DNA of 42,607 nucleotides from Pseudobdellovibrionaceae bacterium (GCA_014378775.1 JACMMZ010000067.1:1-42607); one strand, 5' to 3'. Counted from the first letter of the stretch, positions 22,962 to 31,699 are shown. Notes: generated by a model not told the origin, from the sequence alone. Made by a program: numbers and translations.

Positions 22962-24809
22962 ATGAAACTATCTATGAATAAAACGAATAAACGTGTATTA
23001 GCTGCGGTCGGAATTATCGCATCCGGAGCCGTGTTGAATTTATCTTTTCAAAACTGCGCACCGGCTATTACCAAATTCACTCAATCTTCAGAAAGTGTTC
23101 TTCAGAAAGCCGATATCTTAACCGTGTCAGGCACAGAAGAAATGCAAAATATGTGTCGCGATGCTATTCGCGTCAACGAACTAACAGATTGCGGATTAGA
23201 AGTTACTCTACCTGGTGGAGCAAAACAATCGCGCGAAAAATTCGAACTGGCAAAAGTTCAAGCGGCCGCTGCGGCTGATCCAACTTTACAACCAATAAAA
23301 CTGAGTTATTCATTTGGTAATTTTACCGATGAAGTGGCCCAAGTGGCCAATCAACGGGCCGGCTTAAGCAAGTCACGTCCATTTTTTGTTAATTCTTCGG
23401 GTTTCGAATACATGCCGATTCCTACATCAAATAATCAATATTACCAAGTCGATTTCAATTCGGCTAAATCACGTTTTGCTTCGGGACAATCTTGTTTTTA
23501 CGACACGGTGAAATTACCGGCCAATATTTCGGGTAATGGTGGGTACTATGACTGGGCCTTAGCGTTACCAAACGCAAATAAAGCCATGCCATTAGCTGGC
23601 GGGGCTGCACTTTACCACGTCGCACATTACATGGTTTACGATTACTTTTCAGGTTCTAACGGTTCACTCAGTCGCTACGGAGCCGCCGCCGCTGGAACTG
23701 GAAATACCTACATTCCTGGTCGCATTTTATCGAATGCAGCTCCGATCCGTTTACCCGTTTTTGAAAATGGAGTCGCAACCGGACAATCAGAAGTTCAAAT
23801 CGTAAACGTTTACTTCGCTGATTTTCGCGGACCTCAAATTGGTTTAGATACACCAACAAATAAAATTGTTCGAATCGGTGAAAACTATGTGCGCGGAGAA
23901 ACCAGCGAGCATAACGTCACAGATATTATTGACCTTAAAACAATTTTAGCTAATTTTAATATGGCGTCTTCAAGACTGTCAGCTGATTTTATTGCTCCGG
24001 ATTCAGGTCTTAAATTTTCCGGTATCAATTCAACCAAACAATTGATCGTGAATCTTTGCAGTCAATCACAGGTCAAGGGAACTTCGTTTTCAGTTCAGTA
24101 CACTCCGATTGTGTTAGACCTTGGACTACGAACGCCGCAACATCCGGAACAGAAAATTATCACAACCAGTGTTGCTGAAGGTGTGAAATTTGATATGAAA
24201 GGCGACGGAGTAGCTCGCCAAACAGCGTGGATTGGTGGCCGCATTAAAACGGAAGATACCGTTTCAACTGCTGGTGTTGCCATGAAAAAAATAGTTTCTG
24301 AATTAGCTGAAGATGGCTTCTTAGTCATTCCTGATGCCAATGGAAAAGTTACTAGCAGTAAACAATTATTCGGATCGCAAATCGAAATTAACGGCCATAA
24401 ATATACCAACGGATTTGAAGCTTTAGCGGCTTTATCTTCTAAAGATTGTCGTTCTCAAGATATTAAAAAGCAATACTTTGGTCCTTGGGACGGTGAAAAG
24501 TATGAATCTTTAGTTAAAGTATGGATTGATAAAAACAGAAATGGTGTTTCTGATGACGGAGAAATTATCAGCTTACGTGAAGCAGGTGTTCCGGCCATTA
24601 ACACATGTTACACCACGAAGTACGGCATGACCGATACATCGGGTAATGAAACGGCCATTCGCGCAATAATGCTTTACCAAAGTCCAATGACCGCTTCTGA
24701 ATCTGAGATCTTATCTGCATTATCTGATCAAGATGTTAAAGCGTTGTCGGCTAGTGATATCGAGAAAAGAATCGCCATCGATATTATCTTTAAAGGTGCG
24801 CAGGAATAA
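22962..24809 (+). CDS. Large lipoprotein with a C-terminal calcium-loop-like motif
   Basis: The 615-residue protein has a lipoprotein signal ending LNLSFQNC, with the acylated Cys near residue 32. The box is unusual (Asn before Cys), a form I associate with Bdellovibrio lipoproteins. The long mature part has no family I can name. It includes Tyr/Asn-rich stretches and, near residues 525-540, DKNRNGVSDDGE, which resembles a calcium-binding D-x-N-x-N-G-x-x-D loop. AGGGGAGG precedes the ATG by seven bases. It is followed after 21 bases by another lipoprotein gene, but a terminator lies inside the start of that gene, so the two may be only partly co-transcribed. Likely outer-membrane or surface located. 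Confidence 0.8.
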   Translation: MKLSMNKTNKRVLAAVGIIASGAVLNLSFQNCAPAITKFTQSSESVLQKADILTVSGTEEMQNMCRDAIRVNELTDCGLEVTLPGGAKQSREKFELAKVQAAAAADPTLQPIKLSYSFGNFTDEVAQVANQRAGLSKSRPFFVNSSGFEYMPIPTSNNQYYQVDFNSAKSRFASGQSCFYDTVKLPANISGNGGYYDWALALPNANKAMPLAGGAALYHVAHYMVYDYFSGSNGSLSRYGAAAAGTGNTYIPGRILSNAAPIRLPVFENGVATGQSEVQIVNVYFADFRGPQIGLDTPTNKIVRIGENYVRGETSEHNVTDIIDLKTILANFNMASSRLSADFIAPDSGLKFSGINSTKQLIVNLCSQSQVKGTSFSVQYTPIVLDLGLRTPQHPEQKIITTSVAEGVKFDMKGDGVARQTAWIGGRIKTEDTVSTAGVAMKKIVSELAEDGFLVIPDANGKVTSSKQLFGSQIEINGHKYTNGFEALAALSSKDCRSQDIKKQYFGPWDGEKYESLVKVWIDKNRNGVSDDGEIISLREAGVPAINTCYTTKYGMTDTSGNETAIRAIMLYQSPMTASESEILSALSDQDVKALSASDIEKRIAIDIIFKGAQE

Positions 24810-24830
24810 TTTTTCAACTAGAATGAAAGT

Positions 24831-25784
24831 ATGCGAGCAAGTTTGAAATATTCATATACGGTAAGCAATCTAAAAACACTGGCTTTGATCGCCAGTGTTT
24901 TTTTTATTTCAAGCTGTAGTAAGTATGAAAAAATAAATGTAGCCAACACTTATTCCCGAATGGATGTGGCCGCCACCGAAGCCACATTCTCCGCTTTGAA
25001 TTCAAGTTTGATGGAAACCGAAGGCTCTTTTCTGAACGCGACGTGCAACACTTCTGTCACCTTTAGAACTTGCGCTTATTATACCGGTACTGATTACCGT
25101 GCCACTTACAATTGGGACACGTGTGGTTTTGATAATTCAAAAATTTCGGTTTCCGGTGTTTGGAGAAGCTATTATTACAATGATTCATCAATGGTTTGCG
25201 CCCAGCCTATCCCTACCGGAAAGGAAACCAGTCGACTCACAAGAGATAACGATATAGTGACTTACCGCATGAGCAACGGCGATACGTTAGAAATTTCGAC
25301 TCGAGTCAACACGGGATTCCCCGGTCAAGCTCTTAACGGCTACGGCATTAAAACTCTTCAAGTGAACCCCACCTCTCGAGCCCTGCGAATTGATAATATG
25401 CAAGTCACCCGAAAAAATAGCGGTGTTATCCTTTACGACACGTACCTTTTTTCAAGTGATGTCGTTGGAACCACTCAATTAACCGTCACCGGAAAATTAA
25501 ACACGTCTAATCGAGTCCTTAACGGTTTCACCTACGCTTTTTTTAAAGAACAAGCCCGAGTCAAAGCCACGTTTAGCGCCGTCACCTGGAGCGACGCCAC
25601 CTGCTGTTTTCCAAAAAGTGGATCGATTAATTTAGCCTTTGATAGCTTTAATCCTAATGCACCTGCAAGCTGGCCAACGACCGGAAAAACTTCTAGCGTG
25701 GCTTTCACCAGTACTTGCGGCGAAGCCTTGATCACCGGTCAAGATGGATTGACAAGCCAGTATACATTTTCAGAATGCTTTTAA
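24831..25784 (+). CDS. Lipoprotein of unknown function (317 aa)
   Basis: The protein has a signal peptide with lipobox FISSC (Cys near residue 29) preceded by LALIASVFF. The mature domain is rich in Thr, Ser, Asn and Cys and appears all-beta, with several Cys (TCNTS, RTCAYYTG, TCGF, TCCFP, STCGEAL) that could form disulfides. I recognise no family. The DNA encoding the hydrophobic core of the signal peptide is itself an intrinsic terminator (24873-24905). The ribosome site is weak. Its neighbour upstream is also a lipoprotein. Confidence 0.75.
   Translation: MRASLKYSYTVSNLKTLALIASVFFISSCSKYEKINVANTYSRMDVAATEATFSALNSSLMETEGSFLNATCNTSVTFRTCAYYTGTDYRATYNWDTCGFDNSKISVSGVWRSYYYNDSSMVCAQPIPTGKETSRLTRDNDIVTYRMSNGDTLEISTRVNTGFPGQALNGYGIKTLQVNPTSRALRIDNMQVTRKNSGVILYDTYLFSSDVVGTTQLTVTGKLNTSNRVLNGFTYAFFKEQARVKATFSAVTWSDATCCFPKSGSINLAFDSFNPNAPASWPTTGKTSSVAFTSTCGEALITGQDGLTSQYTFSECF
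24873..24905 (+). terminator. Intrinsic terminator inside the lipoprotein signal-peptide codons
   Basis: AAAACACTGGC pairs perfectly with GCCAGTGTTTT around a seven-base loop, and eight T follow the stem GTG. It ends transcripts from the gene at 22962 by position, yet lies in codons 15-25 of the gene at 24831. Confidence 0.8.
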
Positions 25785-25789
25785 TTTTT

Positions 25790-27295
25790 TTAAGATGAAC
25801 ACGATAATATTGAGCAACCTGGTTTATCATCAGCCCACGCCGGTCGCTTCTGCGCCATCGGGTCGTGATTTAAATCGCGATCTTTAAAAGGCTCTTTCAA
25901 TTCTTCCAGATATTTTTCAATCAATGAATAATCATCTTTTTCGGCAGCATCAATAGCTTGTTGCGCCAGATAATTTCTAAAAATAATACTCGGGTTACTT
26001 GATTTCATTGTCTGCAAATAATCAGGTCGAGCTTGTAACTTAATCCGGGCACCGTATTCTTCAATCCAGTCGTACCACCCCGATTGTTCAGTCGATTCGA
26101 AATCTTTTTTGTAAGATATATTTTTTATTTCTTCAAAAAAATGACCATCAATTCGATCTTGAGACAAATGTCTGAAAAACAAATTGTAATCAACTTGAGT
26201 CGCGTGAAGCAGATCAAACAAGCGAGTCAAAAACTGAGAATCCTGTTCGGTTCGCTCCAGCTGAATTCCGAGCTTTTTTGATAATAAATCGGAGTACACA
26301 GATTCATATCTTTTTTGATAGTGATTTAAAGCCTCCACTACTAAATCTTTATCTTCAATCAGTGGGAAAAGAGCGTTAGCCAAACAATTTAAATTCCACA
26401 AAGCGATTTGTGGCTGCGCTGAATAACGATACCGGCGTTGATGAAAGTCCGTGGTGTTCGGCGTAAAATCAGAGTCAAATTCTTCCACCCATCCGTACGG
26501 TCCGTAATCGATGGTCAGACCTAAAATAGACATATTATCCGTATTCATTACGCCGTGAACAAATCCCACACTCATCCAACCCGTTATCATCTGAGCCGTA
26601 CGAACAGCGACTTGTTTTAAGAATTCGGCATATTTTTGTTTTTCATTTAGATTTAAAACTAGAATTTCGGGATAGAAATTTTCAATCACATAATCGGTAA
26701 GTTTTTTGAGTTCATCAAACTGTTGATTGGTGGATAAAATTTCAAAGTGGCCAAAGCGTATAAAACTGGGACTCACCCGAGTCACGATGGCTCCGCGTTC
26801 GGGAGCGGGATTTCCGTTGTATAAAATATCACGAATGATCTGGTCCCCAGTCAGCGCTAAACTTAAAGCCCGCGTGGTGGGAATGCCTAAACCGTGCATG
26901 GCTTCGCTACAAATAAATTCACGTAAGCTTGAACGAAGTACCGCGCGTCCGTCCCCTTGACGGGAATAGGGCGTTAAACCGGCCCCTTTCAACTGGACTT
27001 CAAGATGATTTATTTCTCCTAAAGTGATGGCACGTCCGTCCCCTAACTGACCGGCCCAGTGGCCAAATTGATGCCCGCCGTAGCGAGCTGAATAGGGTTT
27101 CATTTCGGAAGAGACATAATTTCCCGACAGAATTTCCGTGAGCTTTTCATCCGTGCGTAAAATTCCCAAGTCCCGGGCCACAGACTCAGACCATCCAATA
27201 ATTTTGGGCCGGCTGACCGCTGTCGGGTTCACTCGGGTCAGAAAATTTTTTTTAGTATCTTCAAATGTTTGAAAAAATTGATTTTCGAATTTCAT
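25790..27295 (-). CDS. selO: SelO/YdiU-family protein adenylyltransferase (pseudokinase fold)
   Basis: The 501-residue protein belongs to the SelO (UPF0061) family, which transfers AMP from ATP to Ser, Thr or Tyr of target proteins; known members act in redox stress. Landmarks are RYGGHQFGHWAGQLGDGRA, KGAGLTPYSRQGDGRAVLRS, REFICSEAMHGLGIPTTRAL and the active-site segment VHGVMNTDNMSILGLTIDYG, with its Asn and Asp metal ligands. The C-terminus is CSILSCSS; the Cys in the final Cys-Ser-Ser is where vertebrate SelO has selenocysteine. It follows a tiny secreted ORF by two bases. Confidence 0.96.
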   Translation of the reverse strand: MKFENQFFQTFEDTKKNFLTRVNPTAVSRPKIIGWSESVARDLGILRTDEKLTEILSGNYVSSEMKPYSARYGGHQFGHWAGQLGDGRAITLGEINHLEVQLKGAGLTPYSRQGDGRAVLRSSLREFICSEAMHGLGIPTTRALSLALTGDQIIRDILYNGNPAPERGAIVTRVSPSFIRFGHFEILSTNQQFDELKKLTDYVIENFYPEILVLNLNEKQKYAEFLKQVAVRTAQMITGWMSVGFVHGVMNTDNMSILGLTIDYGPYGWVEEFDSDFTPNTTDFHQRRYRYSAQPQIALWNLNCLANALFPLIEDKDLVVEALNHYQKRYESVYSDLLSKKLGIQLERTEQDSQFLTRLFDLLHATQVDYNLFFRHLSQDRIDGHFFEEIKNISYKKDFESTEQSGWYDWIEEYGARIKLQARPDYLQTMKSSNPSIIFRNYLAQQAIDAAEKDDYSLIEKYLEELKEPFKDRDLNHDPMAQKRPAWADDKPGCSILSCSS

Positions 27296-27297
27296 CT

Positions 27298-27453
27298 TTA
27301 ACGAACTTCCAACACAACGCCGGCGTCGACCGTTGCCGCGAATCGATATTCGCCCGTGGCGACTTGATAGGGTCCGTCAGTCTGAAGTTGGGCCTGAGAC
27401 TGCGGGAGAATAAAAAACAAAATTATCCAGATAAAGAAAGGGTGGCTTTTCAT
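27298..27453 (-). CDS. Tiny secreted ORF directly upstream of selO (51 aa)
   Basis: The peptide has a clear signal sequence (basic start, WIILFFILPQ core, cleavage near SQA) and then only 30 mature residues (QLQTDGPYQVATGEYRF and a short tail). It ends two bases before the selO ATG, so translation may be coupled. Its short mature part looks like the beginning of a longer secreted enzyme, so it may be a truncated gene. An ATG three codons upstream (27462) is also possible. No good ribosome site is seen; a promoter-like pair at 27461-27488 would give a leaderless mRNA. Confidence 0.45.
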   Translation of the reverse strand: MKSHPFFIWIILFFILPQSQAQLQTDGPYQVATGEYRFAATVDAGVVLEVR

Positions 27454-27460
27454 GAAGTTC

Positions 27461-27488
27461 ATCGTATTGATATTAGAAAAAGTGTCAA
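27461..27488 (-). promoter_or_regulatory. Possible promoter of the small ORF/selO unit
   Basis: On the minus strand TTGACA (27483-27488) is a perfect -35, and TACGAT (27461-27466) is a fair -10, 16 bases apart. Transcription would begin close to the ATG at 27453. The remaining DNA up to 27656 shows nothing else I can name. Confidence 0.35.
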
Positions 27489-27656
27489 TTTAATTACGCT
27501 TGTTTGCACTCTATTTTAAAGGAAAATGACTAAATGATTTCCACTTTTTTTCACAATCTTAAATCGATCGTATTATCTTGAAACTTCTTATTTTTTTAAA
27601 GGTGATTTCTAAAATCTCTTCTATTCTGAATTACGAAATATAAAGGAGTTATTCAC

Positions 27657-29909
27657 ATGACGATATTTTCTAAACTGAACGTTTTTTGTCTTATCTTGGT
27701 AGCCTCGAGTTATTCTTTCGGGGCCACTGTAGTTTCTATCCCGACCCCCGTCACGTGTACCTTCAACGGTCAAGTCATGGTCAATGACACTCGTGTGGTG
27801 GCCTACCAAAACTCAACTGTACCAGCAGGTCAGACCTGTGTGTCTGAACTTCGCCAATGCGTGGATGGAGTTCTCTACGGAAGTTACGCTTACGCCTCAT
27901 GTAGCGTTAGTGTGGTGCCTAATGCCAGCTGTTTATTCAACGGCCAAACAGTTCCCGACGGTGGATCTGTATCAGCTTTTACCGCCTCTTCAGTCGCTTT
28001 CGGACAATCCTGCACCTCGGTCGCCGAAATCAGAACATGTAACAACGGCGTTCTTTCCGGAAGCGGTGCTTACTCAAGCTGTGATCCCAATGCACCTCGG
28101 GCTTGTTTGTTTAACGCTGTAACAGTGGCTCACGGAGCTTCCGTCAATGCCTTTCAAGCTTCGACGTCGCAGTTCGGAGGGTCGTGTGTGTCTGAAACAA
28201 GAAACTGTTACGATGGGACATTATCCGGATCTTTCGCCTACAATGTTTGTAATATCGACGCTCCCGCAGGTTGTTTATTTGATGGTCGCCAGATGGCTGA
28301 CGGAGAAAATGTTGCGGCGTTTCCAGTATCATCGGTCAGCTACGGTCAGTCTTGTGTTTCTGAAACACGTTCGTGCTCCAACGGTGTACTTTCAGGATCA
28401 AATAATTTTTCATCTTGCACGGTGGGACAACCTGCAAGTTGTGCTTTTGACAACCGAACCATGATAAGTGGTGAATCCGTAACGGCCTATTCTTCGACTT
28501 CGGTTCCTTTCGGACAAATTTGTTCGAGCGAATCCCGTTCGTGTCTTAACGGTCAACTTTCTGGATCTTTCGCCAGCTCTTCATGTCAGGTTGACGCTCC
28601 TTCAAGTTGTTTGTTCAACGGACAAACGGTGGCAAATAGCGGATCCGTTCTAGCTTATTCATCAGCTTCTGTTCCGTTCGGTGGAATTTGCGCCAGTGAA
28701 ATCCGCGCGTGCTCTAACGGACAACTTTCAGGATCGTTTAACAGCGCCGCATGTTCTGTAACGTTACCTGCAGATTGTTCGGTGAATGGCATAGCCGTGA
28801 TACACGGAGCTACAACAACTTTGTTTGTGACCTCAAGTGTTCCATTCGGACAAACGTGTCAATCACAACAACGTACTTGTTATAATGGACAATTATCCGG
28901 TACCGCTACCAATGCCTCATGTGTAGTTGAAAATGCTCCACCAGCTGCAAGTTGTACTTTGAACGGAAAAACAATCGCCAGCGGGTCGGTGGTCACAATT
29001 TACCAGTCCTCATCAGTCGCTTTTGGTAACACCTGCGTAAGCCAAGCACGAAGTTGTTTGAACGGAGTTTTATCGGGATCTTACTTGAGTGAATCATGTT
29101 CCGTCCAACCGGCGGCGAACTGTAGCTTCAACGGTCAAGCGGTCGTGAGCGGGACTTCAGTCATCGCTTACAGCGCAGCCGTAGGATCCCCAACATGCTT
29201 ATCCCAACAACGAACTTGTAGTAACGGTCAGTTATCGGGATCATACACGAATCTAACATGTATGGATTCATTACCTCAGAGCTGTACCCTCAACGGTAAA
29301 ACAATTGCGAGCGGATCTTCGGTGACCGTGTTTGCTCAATCAAGTGTTCCGTACGGGCAAAGTTGTTTATCTGAACAACGACTGTGTACGAACGGTTTAC
29401 TTTCTGGATCAGCCATTAATGAATCGTGTATCATTCAACCGAAACCTCCAGTGGGTCAATGTGAGTCGGCCAAGATCATTTGGGAATTTGCTGTCGATAC
29501 ATCACACAAAATGAGTGGTCGCATGATTTTTGGATCACTAGAATCTCGTTTAAGTCGCGATGGTGGTAAGACATGGATTTACTTAGATCACAGAAATTTA
29601 CCGCAGGATTTGAAAGAAATTTTTAAATACATCACCAAACAACAAAAACTGGAAGGAACAAGCCGCCCAAGAAATTTATTAGTCGATTCAAAACACAAAG
29701 GATACCTTGTGATACGAGCCGAATTCTTACCGGGCTGCGGAGTTTGCAGCTTCAAAGAAAAGAAAAAAGACAAAGAAGACGAAGACAGAGATGATGATTC
29801 AAAAAAACAAAAAAGCTCTGACAAAAAATCGTGTGAAAAACGTCCGGCAAAAAAAGAAATTAAATTTATTTGTGAAGACGTCGTGATCTCAGTTTTATCG
29901 CGAAAATAA
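27657..29909 (+). CDS. Large secreted protein with ten four-cysteine repeats
   Basis: Residues 1-23 are a signal peptide. Residues about 32-600 are ten tandem repeats of 52-58 residues built on C-x-F-N-G, G-x-x-V-x-A-Y, V-P-F-G-Q-x-C, R-x-C-x-N-G-x-L-S-G-S and S-C, each with four Cys that could make two disulfides. A different C-terminal region follows (about 600-750), with IIWEFAVDTSHKMSGRMIFG, four more Cys, a highly charged Lys/Asp/Glu stretch and KFICEDVVISVLSRK. No adhesin or enzyme domain is recognised. The protein is probably exported and disulfide-bonded, and could be a surface fibre or a target-binding protein. AAGGAG lies upstream of the ATG and a terminator follows. Confidence 0.85.
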   Translation: MTIFSKLNVFCLILVASSYSFGATVVSIPTPVTCTFNGQVMVNDTRVVAYQNSTVPAGQTCVSELRQCVDGVLYGSYAYASCSVSVVPNASCLFNGQTVPDGGSVSAFTASSVAFGQSCTSVAEIRTCNNGVLSGSGAYSSCDPNAPRACLFNAVTVAHGASVNAFQASTSQFGGSCVSETRNCYDGTLSGSFAYNVCNIDAPAGCLFDGRQMADGENVAAFPVSSVSYGQSCVSETRSCSNGVLSGSNNFSSCTVGQPASCAFDNRTMISGESVTAYSSTSVPFGQICSSESRSCLNGQLSGSFASSSCQVDAPSSCLFNGQTVANSGSVLAYSSASVPFGGICASEIRACSNGQLSGSFNSAACSVTLPADCSVNGIAVIHGATTTLFVTSSVPFGQTCQSQQRTCYNGQLSGTATNASCVVENAPPAASCTLNGKTIASGSVVTIYQSSSVAFGNTCVSQARSCLNGVLSGSYLSESCSVQPAANCSFNGQAVVSGTSVIAYSAAVGSPTCLSQQRTCSNGQLSGSYTNLTCMDSLPQSCTLNGKTIASGSSVTVFAQSSVPYGQSCLSEQRLCTNGLLSGSAINESCIIQPKPPVGQCESAKIIWEFAVDTSHKMSGRMIFGSLESRLSRDGGKTWIYLDHRNLPQDLKEIFKYITKQQKLEGTSRPRNLLVDSKHKGYLVIRAEFLPGCGVCSFKEKKKDKEDEDRDDDSKKQKSSDKKSCEKRPAKKEIKFICEDVVISVLSRK
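27750..29459 (+). repeat. Ten tandem protein repeats, about 160-175 bases each
   Basis: The DNA encodes ten units, each beginning at a Cys-x-x-Asn-Gly motif and ending at a Ser-Cys/Ala-Cys motif. The units are similar in protein but diverged in DNA. Units 8 and 10 are closest (both contain TLNGKTIASGS). Unit 9 lacks a few residues before its second Cys. This suggests old duplication under selection for the four Cys and the NG-LSGS turn. Confidence 0.85.
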
Positions 29910-29931
29910 ATTTGATCTGTTTGTGAAAATT

Positions 29932-29962
29932 AAAAAGGGAGTTTAAAAACTCCCTTTTTTTA
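29932..29962. terminator. Bidirectional intrinsic terminator
   Basis: AAAAAGGGAGTTT and AAACTCCCTTTTT form a stem with a short A-rich loop. There are T-runs on the plus strand and an A-run upstream, so it could stop both the repeat-protein gene and the convergent gene ending at 29960. Confidence 0.88.
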
Positions 29963-30766
29963 TTTGCAAAGCTTCAATAAAAAGACTTGAAGCTTAATCA
30001 AATTAAAATCAAACGGAAGACTCCATTTAAAATCGGAACACTGGATAAATTTGGGAAAGGCCTGAGAATTTTGAGACGGCTTTTGACCCGTGTCGATTTC
30101 TGACGCAATCTGCGGATAAATGAGTTTAAGAAAATTTTCGTAATGAGCTTTATCCATCAACTGATCTTTATTTAATTTTTTGGCAATTTCGATCGAAGTT
30201 ATATAAGAAAAATACTGCACTGGATCCACCATGACTTTATCTTGGTACAGACGATGAATAAAAGTAAAAAACTGCATTCCTTGTGGCTTATATTCGTTGG
30301 CGATATCAAAATACACCTGCGCGTCCCGATTGGAATTATCCCCTAAAAAAATAACATGAGTCGGTGTTTTGTCTGATAAAAGTTTTCGGATGGATACGTA
30401 CTTATGATTTTCATCATTAAGACTTGGACTATAAAAAACCAGTCCATCCATAAAACGATTCTGAGCTAAAAATTTTTTTCTGGAAGACTCGATGTAATAA
30501 GGCGAATTGGTCACGTAAGAAAATTGGATCTGCGATCCCCAGTTTTTATCTAATTCCGAAAATAATTCGGCCATGCCGGTAAATTGAACCGTCGTATTCA
30601 TTAAGACCAGAAATTCGATTTTATTTCGCGCACTGGCTACTTTGAGAGTGTCATCAATATCGGAAATAACTAAAATTTTTGATGTCCTATCAATGGAAGT
30701 TTGGGCCCAGTTTAAAACCGGAAATAATAAAATGGTGAGTAAAAATAATGCTGTGATTTTTTTCAT
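29960..30766 (-). CDS. App1-like (DUF2183) secreted phosphatase
   Basis: The 268-residue protein has a signal peptide (about 1-21, ending LNWAQ). It then has the HAD-type acid loop ISDIDDTLK and later YVTNSPYY and IFLGDNSNRDAQVY. These match the DUF2183 family, whose yeast member App1 is a phosphatidate phosphatase with a DxDxT catalytic motif. A periplasmic enzyme of this type would remove phosphate from lipids or related substrates. A TTGACA lies upstream on the minus strand. It stands alone between two terminator/promoter regions and next to a lipid-modification island. Substrate is not proven. Confidence 0.86.
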   Translation of the reverse strand: MKKITALFLLTILLFPVLNWAQTSIDRTSKILVISDIDDTLKVASARNKIEFLVLMNTTVQFTGMAELFSELDKNWGSQIQFSYVTNSPYYIESSRKKFLAQNRFMDGLVFYSPSLNDENHKYVSIRKLLSDKTPTHVIFLGDNSNRDAQVYFDIANEYKPQGMQFFTFIHRLYQDKVMVDPVQYFSYITSIEIAKKLNKDQLMDKAHYENFLKLIYPQIASEIDTGQKPSQNSQAFPKFIQCSDFKWSLPFDFNLIKLQVFLLKLCK

Positions 30767-30813
30767 GTCGCAAAACTATCACTCGACGCTATTTTGTCAA
30801 TGAAAGTCCGCAG

Positions 30814-31578
30814 CTAATACTTCACCAGCTTCATCCAAGATAAGGTTTTAAGCACATAATAGGTGATGTCAAACTCCCACCATTTTAACCCGTTTCGAAC
30901 GGACTTCGGATAGCGGTGATGATTATTATGCCACCCCTCCCCGAGCGTTATCAGGGCTAAAAAGGCATTATTTCGGCTATCATCGTTGGTTTGATAGGGA
31001 CGCGTTCCCCACACATGAGATAAAGAATTAATGGTAAAAGTTCCGTGCCATAAAAAAACCGTGCTAACGCAAAATCCCCAGATAAATCCGGTGAAACCAA
31101 AAAAATAAAAAATCGCACTTCCGTAAATAAAAACCGGAACTAACCAATATCGATCCAGCCAAACCAGTTCGGGAAATTTTAAAAAATCTTTGACCCGGTT
31201 AGAATTTGTTTGGCTGTGTTCATCACTTAAGATCCAGCCGATATGCGACCACCAAAAGCCTTTTTGTGGAGTATGAATATCTTCCTCTTGATCAGAGTAA
31301 CGATGATGATCTCGATGATGAGCGGCCCACCAGAGAACTCCTTTTTGGGATGAAGTCATCGCCATAAAAGCTAGAATAAACTGACAGAACCGGTTGGTGG
31401 AAAAGGTGCGATGGGAAAAATAACGGTGATAACCGGCCGTTACAAAAAACATGCGAACTGCATAAAGCCCTACGGCTAAAAAGATGTACCGGATTTGAAA
31501 CGGCAGCATAAAAACCGACAAACAAGTTAGATGCATGACCCAAAAGGGGATTGTATTCGCTTTAAGATAATTTTTCAT
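30814..31578 (-). CDS. Delta-9-type acyl-CoA/fatty-acid desaturase
   Basis: The 254-residue integral membrane protein has the three His boxes of the acyl-CoA desaturase family: HRYFSH, HHRDHH (as AHHRDHHRYSD) and HNNHHRYP. The hydrophobic segments flanking them fit the usual layout. It is short compared with eukaryotic enzymes, as bacterial members are. It would insert a cis double bond into saturated acyl chains. The double bond is the substrate of the CFA-type methyltransferases at 34939-37244, and a shared promoter motif (31606-31631, 31667-31692) suggests co-regulation with them by the adjacent ECF sigma factor. Confidence 0.93.
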   Translation of the reverse strand: MKNYLKANTIPFWVMHLTCLSVFMLPFQIRYIFLAVGLYAVRMFFVTAGYHRYFSHRTFSTNRFCQFILAFMAMTSSQKGVLWWAAHHRDHHRYSDQEEDIHTPQKGFWWSHIGWILSDEHSQTNSNRVKDFLKFPELVWLDRYWLVPVFIYGSAIFYFFGFTGFIWGFCVSTVFLWHGTFTINSLSHVWGTRPYQTNDDSRNNAFLALITLGEGWHNNHHRYPKSVRNGLKWWEFDITYYVLKTLSWMKLVKY

Positions 31579-31605
31579 GGTATTATGCCATCCCGCGGTT
31601 CACAA

Positions 31606-31631
31606 TACGTAATATAACCATTATTAGTTAC
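31606..31631 (-). promoter_or_regulatory. ECF-type promoter of the desaturase
   Basis: On the minus strand GTAACT (31626-31631), then 16 bases, then CGTA (31606-31609). The same arrangement occurs on the plus strand at 31667-31692 facing the sigma-factor gene. It resembles the GTAACC-N16-CGAA pattern that I recall for SigF of Caulobacter. The start would be near 31600, about 21 bases before the desaturase ATG. Confidence 0.6.
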
Positions 31632-31666
31632 AAAAGCATGACAAAATCACTGTTTTCGTGAAATCT

Positions 31667-31692
31667 GTAACCTTATGTACAATCGGAGCGTA
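31667..31692 (+). promoter_or_regulatory. ECF-type promoter of the sigma factor operon
   Basis: GTAACC (31667-31672), 16 bases, then CGTA (31689-31692). The distance and bases match the divergent copy at 31606-31631. Transcription would begin around 31698-31700, at the GTG chosen as the sigma factor start, so the mRNA may be leaderless. It also excludes the upstream GTG at 31658 as the start. Confidence 0.6.
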
Positions 31693-31699
31693 TACACAA

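Noticed and set aside
27265-27519. Plus-strand ORF of 84 aa over the selO start
   Set aside because: It is antisense to selO and the small secreted ORF and has no family features.
27784-28464. ORFs in other frames of the repeat protein
   Set aside because: They arise from the repetitive codons and lack start signals; the main frame has signal peptide, ten repeats and a ribosome site.
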